Shown here: in pieces, positions 39,753 to 50,850 of the stretch
Layout of the letters: every line of letters starts with the position of its first letter
Position numbering within the stretch: the stretch's first letter is position 1
Source of the DNA: Litoribrevibacter albus
GTDB lineage: Bacteria > Pseudomonadota > Gammaproteobacteria > Pseudomonadales > Litoribrevibacteraceae
DNA: 64,000 nucleotides
Direction of reading: 5' to 3'
NCBI RefSeq assembly: GCF_030159995.1
Contig: NZ_BSNM01000027.1
Coordinates: forward strand, 1 to 64,000
Notes under the pieces: generated by a model
What the model saw: the letters and a program-made list of their open reading frames with translations, nothing else
The model's database searches: none
Told to the model about the DNA's origin: nothing
Translations under genes and position numbers: made by a program

Positions 39753-41312
39753 CTAGCGAATCATCTCCTTCTGAATTGCAGAGAAATTACGAATCCAAAG
39801 ATCTTTCAAGCCTAACTCTGTACCTGTTTTTTTTGCAGATTCACGATTCTCAAAGCTTCCATAGATCAAAACAAACCAAGGTTGACCTCGCAATACACCC
39901 TCATAAAGATGAAGCTGGGATTTATCACCCTTAAACCCATCCACATAACGAGTGACGTTTTGCTTGGAATGAGCTCCCAATATCTGAATGGTATAGCGAT
40001 TGCCTGGCTGTGCCGCAATCCACTGTATAGAAAGATGCTTACCAGCATCATCCTGACCCACCGATTTCACTGATTTATCTTGGGTCTGTTGAGTAACAAC
40101 TGCAGGTTTAGGTGCATCGATCGGACGCGGACGCTCCACATCCTTCTCTGCTGAAACCTCTGCAATAGATACATTTAGCTCATTGCCTTGAAGTTCTTGT
40201 TCGGCTTGCTTAGTACCGACAGCAGAAATATTCTTACGTTCTTCAAGCAGCTCTTCCTGCTTCTTCCGAAGCTGTTCCAATAAGCTACTGGAAGCAGGCC
40301 TACTGCTTACTGGCTTTTCCTCTTCAGCGACGGAAAGAGATGAGAGTTCTTCAACTTCTTCGACTTTCTGCCCCGTAATAACAGGTTCAAGCTGCTCCTT
40401 CCTAACCACTTCACCCTCTGGGTTTTGACTCTTTTCTGCCTGATAAAAGAACGCAATCCCACCAAGAATTAATGCAACAACAACCAGTACCGCATACTGA
40501 TATTTTGGCAGTGAAAAAGAAGCACTATTAACAGCCGACGGCATTTCCCTTTCCAGCAATGATCGGATGGCAGCATTCACCTGACCAAGCTTCCCTTCGG
40601 ACAATTCATGAATGACATTAATATCACTCTCAGAGTACATAATTCGCTCTGACTCGGGCTTCACTGATTCAATAAAGTTTAGGTACTCGGCAATAGAAGC
40701 CCGATCCATAACAGGAACCCTAAGGGTAAACACCTGCTCCCCTCCTGCTGCTTTCACAGAAGGCTTTAAAAGATGCTTTTCAATATAAAGCTCGGAGAAC
40801 AGAATACATTGAACTGTCTCCCGATACTTTTTGTCATGAACCAGTGCCAACAGTACTTCTAAAGCGTCTTCACTAATTTCATGAGCATCATCAATAAGAA
40901 AGACAATACTATTACCAGAATCGGCAAGTCTTAAAAGATAAGAACCAATTAATGAAAGAAGAGCACCCTCATCACTGGTAGAAGGCAAATCAGGAAGGTC
41001 ATGATGAAAGCGATTTGCCATTAATTGATGCAACATCTGATTAAGTAATTCAGAGGAAGACATCAACAAAGAAGCTTGAACTTCAATAGCATTCCCAGGC
41101 AATGAAGCTTTTACTGCATGTAACAGGTGACTTTTTCCAACACCAGCCTCACCTGTCACATTTACAGTCATTGAACCGAAACGGGCTAAGTGAACAATTT
41201 GATCCAATAACTCACCACGCTGCCCACCAGGAAAAAATCGATTAGATACAAGTGGTGATCGTACCTGTTCAGATTCAAACCCAGTCATTTCAGGTTGAGC
41301 TACCGTCGACAT
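39753..41312 (-). CDS. damX: DamX-like cell-division protein: AAA ATPase plus SPOR domain
   Basis: A 519-residue protein. The N-terminal half is an ExeA-like AAA ATPase with Walker A GEAGVGKSH (54-62) and Walker B IVFLIDDAHE. One membrane helix (YAVLVVVALILGGIAFFY) near residue 270 is followed by a charged, low-complexity periplasmic stretch. The C-terminal SPOR domain (GNRYTIQILGAHS...QPWFVLIYGSFENRESA) binds denuded septal peptidoglycan. AGGAAG precedes the ATG. It follows aroB by 52 bp in the pil-aro-damX operon, as in E. coli and Pseudomonas. E. coli DamX lacks much of this ATPase, but the long form is common elsewhere. Confidence 0.9.
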   Translation of the reverse strand: MSTVAQPEMTGFESEQVRSPLVSNRFFPGGQRGELLDQIVHLARFGSMTVNVTGEAGVGKSHLLHAVKASLPGNAIEVQASLLMSSSELLNQMLHQLMANRFHHDLPDLPSTSDEGALLSLIGSYLLRLADSGNSIVFLIDDAHEISEDALEVLLALVHDKKYRETVQCILFSELYIEKHLLKPSVKAAGGEQVFTLRVPVMDRASIAEYLNFIESVKPESERIMYSESDINVIHELSEGKLGQVNAAIRSLLEREMPSAVNSASFSLPKYQYAVLVVVALILGGIAFFYQAEKSQNPEGEVVRKEQLEPVITGQKVEEVEELSSLSVAEEEKPVSSRPASSSLLEQLRKKQEELLEERKNISAVGTKQAEQELQGNELNVSIAEVSAEKDVERPRPIDAPKPAVVTQQTQDKSVKSVGQDDAGKHLSIQWIAAQPGNRYTIQILGAHSKQNVTRYVDGFKGDKSQLHLYEGVLRGQPWFVLIYGSFENRESAKKTGTELGLKDLWIRNFSAIQKEMIR

Positions 41313-41364
41313 ATTGTCTTCCTTAGTCCTTTTGTCTAAAACACTAACATACCATGCTTATCTA

Positions 41365-42438
41365 CTAGCAACTAGATAAGGTGTTCATAAACACATCTTG
41401 AGGATAGTCAGACGTAATGACCGCCTCTCCCAGCTTTTTCAGCAGCACAAGGCGAATACGGTGGTCCAAGTTTTTTTTGTCCAAAGACATATACTCTACA
41501 AAGTCATCAGGCGTCATATTGTCTGGGGATCGCGCGGGCAATTTAGCCTTTTCCACCAACGAACACACTTGAGTGTATTCGTCGGAACTCAACCAACCCA
41601 ACTCACGAGACATGTGAGCTGCCATCACCATCCCAGTACCAACAGCTTCTCCATGCAACCATTTTCCATAGCCCTGATGAGCTTCAATAGCATGACCAAA
41701 GGTGTGTCCAAGATTTAACAAAGCACGGCAACCTGACTCCAGCTCATCCTCAGCCACTATCTCTGCTTTATTCCGACAAGACTCAAAAATCGCTTTAGTT
41801 AATGCCTCTGAATCACATTTCAAAAGGTTTTCAATATTACTTTCGATCCATGACAAAAACTCAGGATCTCGGATTAAGCCATATTTAATAACCTCTGCAA
41901 TACCTGCTGACAATTCCCTTTCAGGAAGAGTACGCAAGGTCGAGGTATCTGCAATCACAACATTAGGCTGATGAAACGCCCCAACCATGTTTTTACCTAG
42001 CGGATGATTAATACCCGTTTTTCCTCCAACAGAGGAATCCACTTGGGATAATAAAGTCGTAGGCACCTGAATAAAATCAACACCCCGCTGATAAGATGCC
42101 GCCGCATAACCACACATATCACCAACAACACCGCCGCCCAATGCGATAAGCGTCGTTTTACGGTTATGGCGTTTTTTTAACAACTCGGTATAAATAAGGT
42201 CGAGACTGGAAGCATTTTTAAACTCTTCACCATCAGGCAAGATAACCTCATCAACCTGAAAGCCTTCCAGTCCTGTTTTTAATTGCTCTAAATAGAGCGG
42301 TGCAACGGTCTCATTCGTCACAATCATCACTTGCTGACCAGCGATGTAAGGAACAAGTAGCTCAGAGTTCCCAAGCAAGCCTTCACCAATAAAGATAGGG
42401 TAAGAACGCTCACCCAAATCGACTTTCAGTGTTTCCAT
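41365..42438 (-). CDS. aroB: 3-Dehydroquinate synthase
   Basis: A 357-residue NAD- and zinc-dependent enzyme of the shikimate pathway that cyclises DAHP to 3-dehydroquinate. Motifs visible are the NAD-contact region [41 protein letters not shown], and the zinc ligands in [12 protein letters not shown] and WLHGEAVG. The ATG at 42438 is chosen; a TTG three codons upstream is possible. It follows aroK by 43 bp and precedes damX in the same operon. Confidence 0.97.
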   Translation of the reverse strand: METLKVDLGERSYPIFIGEGLLGNSELLVPYIAGQQVMIVTNETVAPLYLEQLKTGLEGFQVDEVILPDGEEFKNASSLDLIYTELLKKRHNRKTTLIALGGGVVGDMCGYAAASYQRGVDFIQVPTTLLSQVDSSVGGKTGINHPLGKNMVGAFHQPNVVIADTSTLRTLPERELSAGIAEVIKYGLIRDPEFLSWIESNIENLLKCDSEALTKAIFESCRNKAEIVAEDELESGCRALLNLGHTFGHAIEAHQGYGKWLHGEAVGTGMVMAAHMSRELGWLSSDEYTQVCSLVEKAKLPARSPDNMTPDDFVEYMSLDKKNLDHRIRLVLLKKLGEAVITSDYPQDVFMNTLSSC

Positions 42439-42481
42439 ATATTTCAATACTCAGAAATTAATTACTTCTATAGATACAAAG

Positions 42482-42985
42482 CTAGATATCAAGCACTCGA
42501 CAAATTTCTGATACCACTAACTTAGGATTCCTTTTGTCAGTGGTAACCACATGATCACACACGTCCATATACAAAGGATCTCGAATATCCATTAGTTTTT
42601 GAAGAACCCGAGTCGGATCTTCTGTCTGAAGCAAAGGTCTATTCTTGTCTCGACGGGTACGTTCAATTTGCAATTCAACGGAGGTTTTCAGATAGATTAC
42701 CGAGCCACGTTCACTGAGGTACTTCCTGTTTTCCGGTTTCAGAACAGCACCACCCCCAGTGGCTAAAATAATATTATCCTGGGCAGTTAAATCTGCAATA
42801 GCTTGAGTTTCACGTTCCCTAAAACCCACTTCACCTTCAACATCAAATATCCAAGGGATATTGGCCCCAGCTCGCTCCTCAATTACTTTGTCCGAATCAT
42901 AAAACGGAAGGTCTAACTCTGTAGATAAGAGCCTGCCGATGGTGCTTTTTCCCGCACCCATCGGCCCAACTAAAAAGATATTAAT
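42482..42985 (-). CDS. aroK: Shikimate kinase, apparently starting at ATT
   Basis: A 167-residue kinase that phosphorylates shikimate. The P-loop is GPMGAGKST, with DSD, the GFRERE segment and TGGGAV in shikimate binding, and RPLLQ in the lid. The first in-frame ATG (42961) lies inside the P-loop and would remove the first beta strand and its Gly. Reading back in frame gives NIFLVGP, matching the E. coli AroK N-terminus, up to an ATT at 42983-42985 with AAGGGG 6 nt upstream. No ATG, GTG or TTG exists between that point and the in-frame stop at 43007-43009. I infer a rare ATT start, as in infC. It lies directly after pilQ. Confidence 0.9.
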   Translation of the reverse strand: MNIFLVGPMGAGKSTIGRLLSTELDLPFYDSDKVIEERAGANIPWIFDVEGEVGFRERETQAIADLTAQDNIILATGGGAVLKPENRKYLSERGSVIYLKTSVELQIERTRRDKNRPLLQTEDPTRVLQKLMDIRDPLYMDVCDHVVTTDKRNPKLVVSEICRVLDI

Positions 42986-43009
42986 AACTAACCCCTTGAT
43001 AGCCCTTTA

Positions 43010-45238
43010 TTAACGAACAGACAAGGTATCCTTCACTAACTTAGGCGTAATAAACATCAACAACTCAGCTTTATCTTCTGTTTGAGTTGTTCTTCTAAAC
43101 AATGCACCAATGTAGGGCAAGTCACCCAAGAATGGGGTTTTCTCTACCTGCTCAACATCCTCACCACGGAATATACCACCAAGCACAATCGTTTCGCCAT
43201 TCTCAACGATCACTTGTGTTTCCAATGCCTGAGTATCAATACTTGGAATACCATTGAAAATTTCACCCACAGAGTCTTGATTGATCTTCAAGTCCATAAT
43301 AATTCGGTCATCAGGAGTAATCTGTGGTGTCACTTCTAGAGACAGTACTGCATCTTTAAATGACGTTGTTGTTGCACCACTAGAAGAAGCTTCCTGATAT
43401 GGAATTTCTGTACCAGACTCAATACGTGCAGTTTGGCCATCTGCAGTAATAATCTTAGGTTGAGAAATAATTTCACCTTTACCTTCGGTTTCTAAAGCAG
43501 ACAATTCCAGATCAATCACATAATCGAAAGCTGCAACCCCTAGTGCAAAGGTAGTCGCGTTAGGACTTTGAGCCGCCAGATCAACAACCATACCATCATC
43601 AATTGAACCATCTTCATAAGCATCCAACTGAACAAAATCAGGAACAGTTGCATTACCAGCCGCAAGATCCTGTAAAAACTTATTCTGCGCCTCTAAAATA
43701 CTCTGCTGGTTTTTAAAATCAGTTTGTTTGCGACTATTAAAAATATCTTTAGCTGAGCTCACACCCTCAATACTACCTGATATCCCTCTAAAGTTATCAG
43801 CATCCTGATCCCAAGCAGCTCCTCCCCAACGAACACCCAACTCTTTTCCTAAGTTCTTGGTCGCTATAACTATTCGCGCCTCAATCAATACCTGGCGTAC
43901 AGGAACATCAAGCACCTTCATCGCATCACGAATTTCATCTAACTTTCTAGCAGTATCTCTTACAATCAAAGTATTCGTTCGTTCATCAACATTAGCACTT
44001 CCACGCTCAGTCAATAAACCTTGCTCGGAAGATAAGAGATTAACAACATCAGCAGCTTTAGCATAGCGAACTTGAATAAAGTCAGTCTCTAACGGAGCCA
44101 ATTCCGCCACTTGTTTTTGAGCCTCTAATTCAAGTTTTTCACGAGCTGCAATTTCATCAGCCGGAGCAACCAAAAGAACGTTACCGATTTTACGCTTATC
44201 CAACCCTTTAGTCTTAAGCACTAAATCCAACGCTTGGTCCCAAGGAACATTTTGAAGCCTTAGAGTAATACGCCCTTCAACGGTATCACTTGCCACAAGA
44301 TTCAAACTAGTGAAATCAGCAATCAACTGAAGTACAGATCGAACCTCAATATCTTGGAAATTCAACGACAATTTCTCGCCACTGTATGGGAATTTTTGCT
44401 TACGACGCTCCTCCGCTTCTTCCTCTGACACTGGCTTAATATTAATCGTTAATAAATTATCGGTCTGATAAGCTAAATATTCATGAGTTGCTGATGTCTC
44501 GATGGTCAATTTCGGAACACCATCTTCCTTCAGCATATCAACAAACGTCACCGGTGTTGCAAAGTCAGTTACATCCAGTCGACGCATTAACTCAGGCGCC
44601 ACATTACCATCAGGAAAAGTAACAAAAATCTTCCCTCCTAAAGACTCCATATCTACACCGATAGAGGGGTCAGAAACAGTGATTAATACGCGCCCTTCAC
44701 CGGACTCCCCTCTCCTGAAGTCAATATCCTGAATAAACTTTTTATCATCATCAAATTGCTTTTGTGATTCACCTTTAGCAAGAGCATCCTGCCCAGCAGA
44801 GGCTTTAGCACCGCCTCCTAACGCCAAAACAAGTGCATCACCTTCTACAGTAGCCCGATAATCAACCAGCTCAGTAAGATTAACAATTACTCGAGTTCTG
44901 TCTTTAGCTTCAATGACAGTTAAACTTCTAGCATTACCAAAGCCAAGCTTATGGTATTTTTCTTTCAGACCACTCTTAACATCCATTAAATCTATAGATA
45001 TACGAGCAGGCTTTTCAATAGTATAGCCTTTGGGTTCAGGAGGCGTTCCATCAAACTTCAAACGAACTTCTACCCCTTCATTAGCCAGTGAAGACACGTC
45101 TAAACTATTCAAGCTAACAGCATTAGCCCCAACAGGAAGGGATAAGAATAGACAAAGCGCCCACAAACGAATCCTTAGCCTTGTTTTAAAAAAATTCCCA
45201 TTAATCATCTTCATTAACCCGAACCCACTGTAAAATTT
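43010..45238 (-). CDS. pilQ: Type IV pilus secretin PilQ
   Basis: An outer-membrane secretin of about 742 residues through which the pilus exits. A signal peptide (RLRIRLWALCLFLSLPVGANA) is followed by AMIN domains that bind peptidoglycan (two regions, about 45-140 and 170-275). Then come the secretin N0/STN domain (SLNFQDIEVRSVLQLIADFTSLN), an N1 domain and the C-terminal secretin pore with VTPQITPDDRIIMDLKINQD and GGIFRGE. I choose the ATG at 45238, with GGTGA upstream; Met at 45214 is also possible, and the longest frame begins at a TTG without a ribosome site. It is the last of pilMNOPQ. Confidence 0.95.
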   Translation of the reverse strand, partial: KFYSGFGLMKMINGNFFKTRLRIRLWALCLFLSLPVGANAVSLNSLDVSSLANEGVEVRLKFDGTPPEPKGYTIEKPARISIDLMDVKSGLKEKYHKLGFGNARSLTVIEAKDRTRVIVNLTELVDYRATVEGDALVLALGGGAKASAGQDALAKGESQKQFDDDKKFIQDIDFRRGESGEGRVLITVSDPSIGVDMESLGGKIFVTFPDGNVAPELMRRLDVTDFATPVTFVDMLKEDGVPKLTIETSATHEYLAYQTDNLLTINIKPVSEEEAEERRKQKFPYSGEKLSLNFQDIEVRSVLQLIADFTSLNLVASDTVEGRITLRLQNVPWDQALDLVLKTKGLDKRKIGNVLLVAPADEIAAREKLELEAQKQVAELAPLETDFIQVRYAKAADVVNLLSSEQGLLTERGSANVDERTNTLIVRDTARKLDEIRDAMKVLDVPVRQVLIEARIVIATKNLGKELGVRWGGAAWDQDADNFRGISGSIEGVSSAKDIFNSRKQTDFKNQQSILEAQNKFLQDLAAGNATVPDFVQLDAYEDGSIDDGMVVDLAAQSPNATTFALGVAAFDYVIDLELSALETEGKGEIISQPKIITADGQTARIESGTEIPYQEASSSGATTTSFKDAVLSLEVTPQITPDDRIIMDLKINQDSVGEIFNGIPSIDTQALETQVIVENGETIVLGGIFRGEDVEQVEKTPFLGDLPYIGALFRRTTQTEDKAELLMFITPKLVKDTLSVR

Positions 45239-45272
45239 CATAGCCATCACCAATTTCAACTGTGGCAATTAT

Positions 45273-45824
45273 TTATTCTTCTAAACCTTCAATCTGAATC
45301 GCTCTCGGTCTCTGAACCCAGCCACCATCACCATCCGGTATAATCTCTAGAACTTGCAAACCTAATTCATTTACTTCCACTATCTGTCCATGATTTTGGC
45401 CAAGGTAGTTTCCTGTTTTGACACGATGAACATCTCCATTTTCATCGCTAACCAGAGCCCATAAAAAGCCTTTTTCTTTGGAAAGAGTTCCCACCATAGA
45501 AAGGGTAGTAATAGGAAAACGCTCCAAATATTCCTTCGTCCGATCAAAATCAGGGAATAAGTTAACATTTTCCTTCACTTTTGTTTCAACCACATCTACC
45601 ACAACTGGTTTTTCAAATGGAGCTCTTAGTTCACTTGCTTTGTAAGTAAAGGCTTCATAAGCATGAAACTCAGGTAATGGTTCGATTCTTCCGTGAGGCT
45701 TACTGCGGATTTCAGCCATATAAGCTTTAATATCACTTAAACCCTTTTGGCCATAACAGCCAACCAAAGATAGTGTCACTAAAATCAACAACAAAAAACG
45801 AGACAAGCATTTCAACAGCATCAC
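45273..45824 (-). CDS. pilP: Type IV pilus lipoprotein PilP
   Basis: A 183-residue inner-membrane lipoprotein. The signal peptide ends in a lipobox, LSLVGC, with the lipidated Cys23. A proline-containing linker (IEPLPEFHAYEAFTYKA) precedes the C-terminal beta-sandwich that contacts PilQ (MVGTLSKEKGFLWALV..DGDGGWVQR). It bridges the PilMNO platform to the secretin. It overlaps the pilO stop by 4 nt. Confidence 0.95.
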   Translation of the reverse strand: MMLLKCLSRFLLLILVTLSLVGCYGQKGLSDIKAYMAEIRSKPHGRIEPLPEFHAYEAFTYKASELRAPFEKPVVVDVVETKVKENVNLFPDFDRTKEYLERFPITTLSMVGTLSKEKGFLWALVSDENGDVHRVKTGNYLGQNHGQIVEVNELGLQVLEIIPDGDGGWVQRPRAIQIEGLEE

Positions 45825-46456
45825 TTACCTCCTCTCGTATTTTTTTCGTTGTAACGATAGGTTCTTGCCAATATATCCATCGCCAAAACGTTTTCTTTTA
45901 CGGTTTCAGATTTTGTATGATGAATATTCAAATCATGAAGAGTCACAATTCGAGGTAAACTAGCAACACCACTTACAAAAGAGCCTAACTCATGATAAGT
46001 TCCTTCAACTGTAATCTTGAAAGGTAACTCAATATAAAACTCTTTTGCGACCTCTGGCTGAAGATCAATTTTTTCAAACTTCAGACCACTTCCAAGGCCT
46101 GTATGTGTAATATCCTCAAGTAGCCCTGCCACTTCAGTATCACTAGGAAGCTGTCGTAACAAAGCGCCAAATGTTTCTTCCATTTCTACCATTTGCTGCT
46201 TATAAGCCTCAAGATTTGCTACTTTAAAAGCCTTCTTTTCAAAATCTTCTTTCAGAGCTTTCTCTTGACTAACCTCTCGATCGTAAACTTCGCCAAGCCC
46301 TTTTATATGAAACCAATAACCTCCAGCCACAACGAGCGCAATCACTAAAAGAAAAACAGTAACCCTTGCAAGTAAAGGCCAAGACCCCATGTTGTTAAAA
46401 TCAACTTCACTGAGATCAAGGTCATTCAACTTCTCTAGCGTTTCAGATAAACTCAC
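45821..46456 (-). CDS. pilO: Type IV pilus assembly protein PilO
   Basis: A 211-residue protein with a short cytoplasmic tail, one membrane helix (LLARVTVFLLVIALVVAGGYWF), a periplasmic coiled coil (about 55-100) and a ferredoxin-like domain. It pairs with PilN to form the alignment subcomplex of the pilus machine. It overlaps both pilN and pilP by 4 nt, indicating coupled translation. Confidence 0.94.
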   Translation of the reverse strand: MSLSETLEKLNDLDLSEVDFNNMGSWPLLARVTVFLLVIALVVAGGYWFHIKGLGEVYDREVSQEKALKEDFEKKAFKVANLEAYKQQMVEMEETFGALLRQLPSDTEVAGLLEDITHTGLGSGLKFEKIDLQPEVAKEFYIELPFKITVEGTYHELGSFVSGVASLPRIVTLHDLNIHHTKSETVKENVLAMDILARTYRYNEKNTRGGK

Positions 46457-47042
46457 GATCTCTTCCTCCGCCCTTTAGCAGCCTTTTCCTCTTCTTCAGC
46501 ATTCGGGGTCGTTTGATTCACAATTAACTTAAAGTTGCTTGTTGTTCCTCCCTGCCCTTTCATCGCCTGAACAGATGTCAAGTTCGGATCTTTGAACCAC
46601 TCTGAATTATCAAAATTTCGCATCAAACTCGAAATTCTATTGTTTGAATCAGCTACCCCTGAAATATTAAGCTCCTGACCTTTTAAGCTTAAAGTTTCAT
46701 AGTAAATACCATCTGGAATTGTTCGAACAAGCTCATCAAACACCTTTACAATAACAGGCCGATTCCCTTGCAACTCTTGAATGACTTTCATTCGATCAAT
46801 AAGACGCTTTCTTTCTTGTTTAAGCTGATCAATTTCGGCAATTTTTTCTTTCAACTTATCGGTTTCCTGAAGAATGTAGCGATTCCGTGCTTTTTGGTCA
46901 TCAATTAAACCATTGAGGTATTGATGCCACATAAACACAACACCAAATGCCAATACCAAAACACCAACGAAGGTAATTAAAAATTGCTGCTGCTTCTCTT
47001 GTCGAAGCTCTTCACGCCAAGGTCTGAGGTTAATCTTTGCCA

Positions 47043-47043
<1 letters not shown>
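46453..47043 (-). CDS. pilN: Type IV pilus assembly protein PilN
   Basis: A 196-residue protein starting MAKINLRPWREELR, the conserved cytoplasmic INLLPWR-type motif that binds PilM. One membrane helix (FLITFVGVLVLAFGVVFMW), a coiled coil rich in Lys/Glu (about 50-85) and a ferredoxin-like periplasmic domain follow. Its start shares one base with the pilM stop, and its end overlaps pilO. Confidence 0.95.
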
Positions 47044-48149
<1,106 letters not shown>

Positions 48150-48269
48150 TTAATGTACATTAAATAACAGGTTTATCGATATAGCAAACCTTGAACTAAA
48201 AAAATAGACCCCAAAATGATATGATTCCAGCTCAGCTTGTAATTTAAATTTTTTTCCCTAAAAGATTTT

Positions 48270-50762
48270 GTGATTTCTATGATCCAGGCCACATTTAAAA
48301 CTTTCAAAATTACCGTTTACCTGATTTTTTCAGCCATCTGTTTTGTCTCCCTTATATTCTCAGGCGTGACACTTTGTCTGATCCCCAATCTACCCGCAGT
48401 AGAAGAAATTCAGGACATCCAACTTCAAGTCCCTCTCAAGATTTTTACAGAGGACGGGAAGCTCATTGCTGAATACGGTGAAAAGCATCGAACACCGATC
48501 AACTATCACGAAATCCCTACCAATTTCGTTAACGCACTCATCTCTGCTGAAGACAACCGCTTTTGGGAACACCAAGGTGTTGACCTAATTGGCCTGGCCC
48601 GCGCAGCATTTCAACTAGCGACCACCGGCAGCATCAAGTCAGGCGGCAGCACAATTACGATGCAAGTAGCTAAAAACTACTTCTTAAGCAGAGAAAAAAC
48701 CTTCTCTAGAAAGTTCAACGAAATTCTTCTAGCACTTCAAATTGAACGATCTCTTTCCAAAGAACAGATCCTAGAGCTCTACCTAAACAAAATTTACCTA
48801 GGACACAGATCGTACGGAATTGCAGCAGCTGCAAGAACCTACTACGGGAAACCCGTTCAAGAATTAACTCTAGCTCAAACTGCAATGATTGCTGGATTAC
48901 CTAAAGCCCCATCTGCATATAATCCAATCAGAAATCCCGAAAGAGCCATAGAAAGAAGAAACTGGATCTTAGATCGTATGCTTGCTTTAAACTACATAAC
49001 AAGCACCCAAAATGTGGTCGCCAAACAAAGTCCGGTTACCGCAAAATATCATGCACCAAAGTCAGAAATTGATGCTCTTTATGCTGCAGACATTGCTCGT
49101 GCCGAAGCCCTAAATATGTTCCCTGATGACATATATACCGGCGGCTATAAAATATTCACATCCATCAACAGCACGCAACAAGCAGCAGGTCTGGAGGCGA
49201 TTGCCACACACCTAGAAGATTACAGCAAACGACATGGCTATCTAGGGCCAGAAGATTCTGTTGATATAACAGCACTACTGAACACACAAGATTCAAAGAC
49301 AGACCTTCAGTCCCTTACCGCTTTGTTAAAAGACTATCGTCAAGTAAACCACCTAATTCCTGCGCTAGTTTGGGAAGTCACCAACGATGAAGCCAATTTA
49401 ATCTCTCGCAACGGCGACCTCATATCCCTCCCGACAAAACAACTCACGTGGGCAAGAAAATACATTTCCGCAGACAAAAAAGGCCCCAGAGTAAGAAAAG
49501 CAAGCGATGTGCTTGCGTCAGGTGATATTGTCAGAGTGTATAAAGATCAAGAAACCGACGAATGGCGCCTTGGCCAACTACCAAAAGCGCAAGCAGCCTT
49601 AGTAGCAATCAATCCTAAAACAGGTGCCATTAATGCACTTCAAGGCGGATTTGAATTCTATTCAAGTAAGTTTAACCGAGCCACCTCAGCCAGAAGACAA
49701 GCAGGCTCCGCATTCAAGCCATTCATCTATTACTCAGCACTGGAAGACGGTTTTACTGCCGCCTCAATTGTGAACGACGCCCCAGTAGTGTTCCAGGACA
49801 AACAACTGGAAACCGCTTGGCGTCCTGAAAACGCAGGCGGAAAGTTTTATGGCCCTACGCGTCTCCGACAAGCGCTTTACCAATCAAGAAACTTAATATC
49901 CATTCGAATCGTTCAAACGCTTGGCATCAAGCAAACCATAGACACTGTCAAAAAGTTTGGCTTCTCAGAACAACACCTACCTAAAGACCTTTCCATTGCT
50001 TTGGGCAGTGCAGCTGTCACACCACTCGAACTGGCTACCGCCTATAGCACCATCGCAAACGGCGGTACAAACATAACCCCTTATTTAATTGACCACATTG
50101 AAGACTTCAACGGCAATATCGTGTATCAAAATCCGAATACACAACACGCTACTCGAACCAACGATAATTCAGATCCAAGCAATAACAAAGAAGCAGACAA
50201 AACCGAGAGCAGCACACCTTTCGGTGATCACACACCAAGTGCACAATCTATTGAAATTACATCAGAAAAGCCCGAGATCGACCCGAGAAGTATCTACATC
50301 ATTACCGATATGATGAAGGACGTAATCAAACTAGGCACAGGCAGAAGAGCAAAAGAACTCGACCGAGATGACATCGCAGGCAAAACCGGCACCACCAACG
50401 ATCAAGTAGATGCCTGGTTCTCAGGGTTTAATGGCGATCTCGTCACCACGGTATGGGTAGGCTTTGACAGCCCATCTACGCTAGGCAGAAACGAATACGG
50501 CGGCCGTGCCGCACTCCCTATCTGGATTGATTTCATGAAAAAAGCCCTGCCGCCATACGAAAGCAACACCAAACAACCGGAAGGCATTGTAACCATTCGC
50601 ATCAACCCCACAACCGGCCACAGAGCCCTTCCTGGTGAGAAAGACGCCATCTTCGAGATATTCAGAAGCGAACACGTCCCACCACCACCAGAAGAAGACA
50701 ACGCACGCCCTGTATTGATCGATCAAGGCCACCCAACCGACGTTCTGGATGAGTTGTTTTAA
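48270..50762 (+). CDS. mrcA: Penicillin-binding protein 1A
   Basis: An 830-residue bifunctional peptidoglycan synthase. After a cytoplasmic tail and one membrane helix (about 12-35), the glycosyltransferase domain carries the catalytic AEDNRFWEHQGVD and GGSTITMQVAKNYFL. An OB-like linker domain follows. The transpeptidase domain has SxxK at Ser480-Lys483 (GSAFKPF) and KTGTT at Lys705. It polymerises and cross-links the cell wall, and is the target of beta-lactams. Compared with E. coli PBP1A there is an extra Ser/Asp/Asn-rich insertion at about 625-660. It ends at a strong terminator. Confidence 0.96.
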   Translation: MISMIQATFKTFKITVYLIFSAICFVSLIFSGVTLCLIPNLPAVEEIQDIQLQVPLKIFTEDGKLIAEYGEKHRTPINYHEIPTNFVNALISAEDNRFWEHQGVDLIGLARAAFQLATTGSIKSGGSTITMQVAKNYFLSREKTFSRKFNEILLALQIERSLSKEQILELYLNKIYLGHRSYGIAAAARTYYGKPVQELTLAQTAMIAGLPKAPSAYNPIRNPERAIERRNWILDRMLALNYITSTQNVVAKQSPVTAKYHAPKSEIDALYAADIARAEALNMFPDDIYTGGYKIFTSINSTQQAAGLEAIATHLEDYSKRHGYLGPEDSVDITALLNTQDSKTDLQSLTALLKDYRQVNHLIPALVWEVTNDEANLISRNGDLISLPTKQLTWARKYISADKKGPRVRKASDVLASGDIVRVYKDQETDEWRLGQLPKAQAALVAINPKTGAINALQGGFEFYSSKFNRATSARRQAGSAFKPFIYYSALEDGFTAASIVNDAPVVFQDKQLETAWRPENAGGKFYGPTRLRQALYQSRNLISIRIVQTLGIKQTIDTVKKFGFSEQHLPKDLSIALGSAAVTPLELATAYSTIANGGTNITPYLIDHIEDFNGNIVYQNPNTQHATRTNDNSDPSNNKEADKTESSTPFGDHTPSAQSIEITSEKPEIDPRSIYIITDMMKDVIKLGTGRRAKELDRDDIAGKTGTTNDQVDAWFSGFNGDLVTTVWVGFDSPSTLGRNEYGGRAALPIWIDFMKKALPPYESNTKQPEGIVTIRINPTTGHRALPGEKDAIFEIFRSEHVPPPPEEDNARPVLIDQGHPTDVLDELF

Positions 50763-50792
50763 CAACTCATTCATTAACCAACAATTTCAGCA

Positions 50793-50830
50793 GACATAAA
50801 AAAACCTCCCGAAGGAGGTTTTTTTATGTC
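50793..50830. terminator. Bidirectional terminator between mrcA and maeB
   Basis: A perfect 17-bp inverted repeat, GACATAAAAAAACCTCC with its exact complement, around a CGAA tetraloop, with internal A and T tracts on the two arms. It can end mrcA (plus) and the malic enzyme gene (minus). Confidence 0.92.
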
Positions 50831-50850
50831 TCTAGAATCAATCTAATCAA

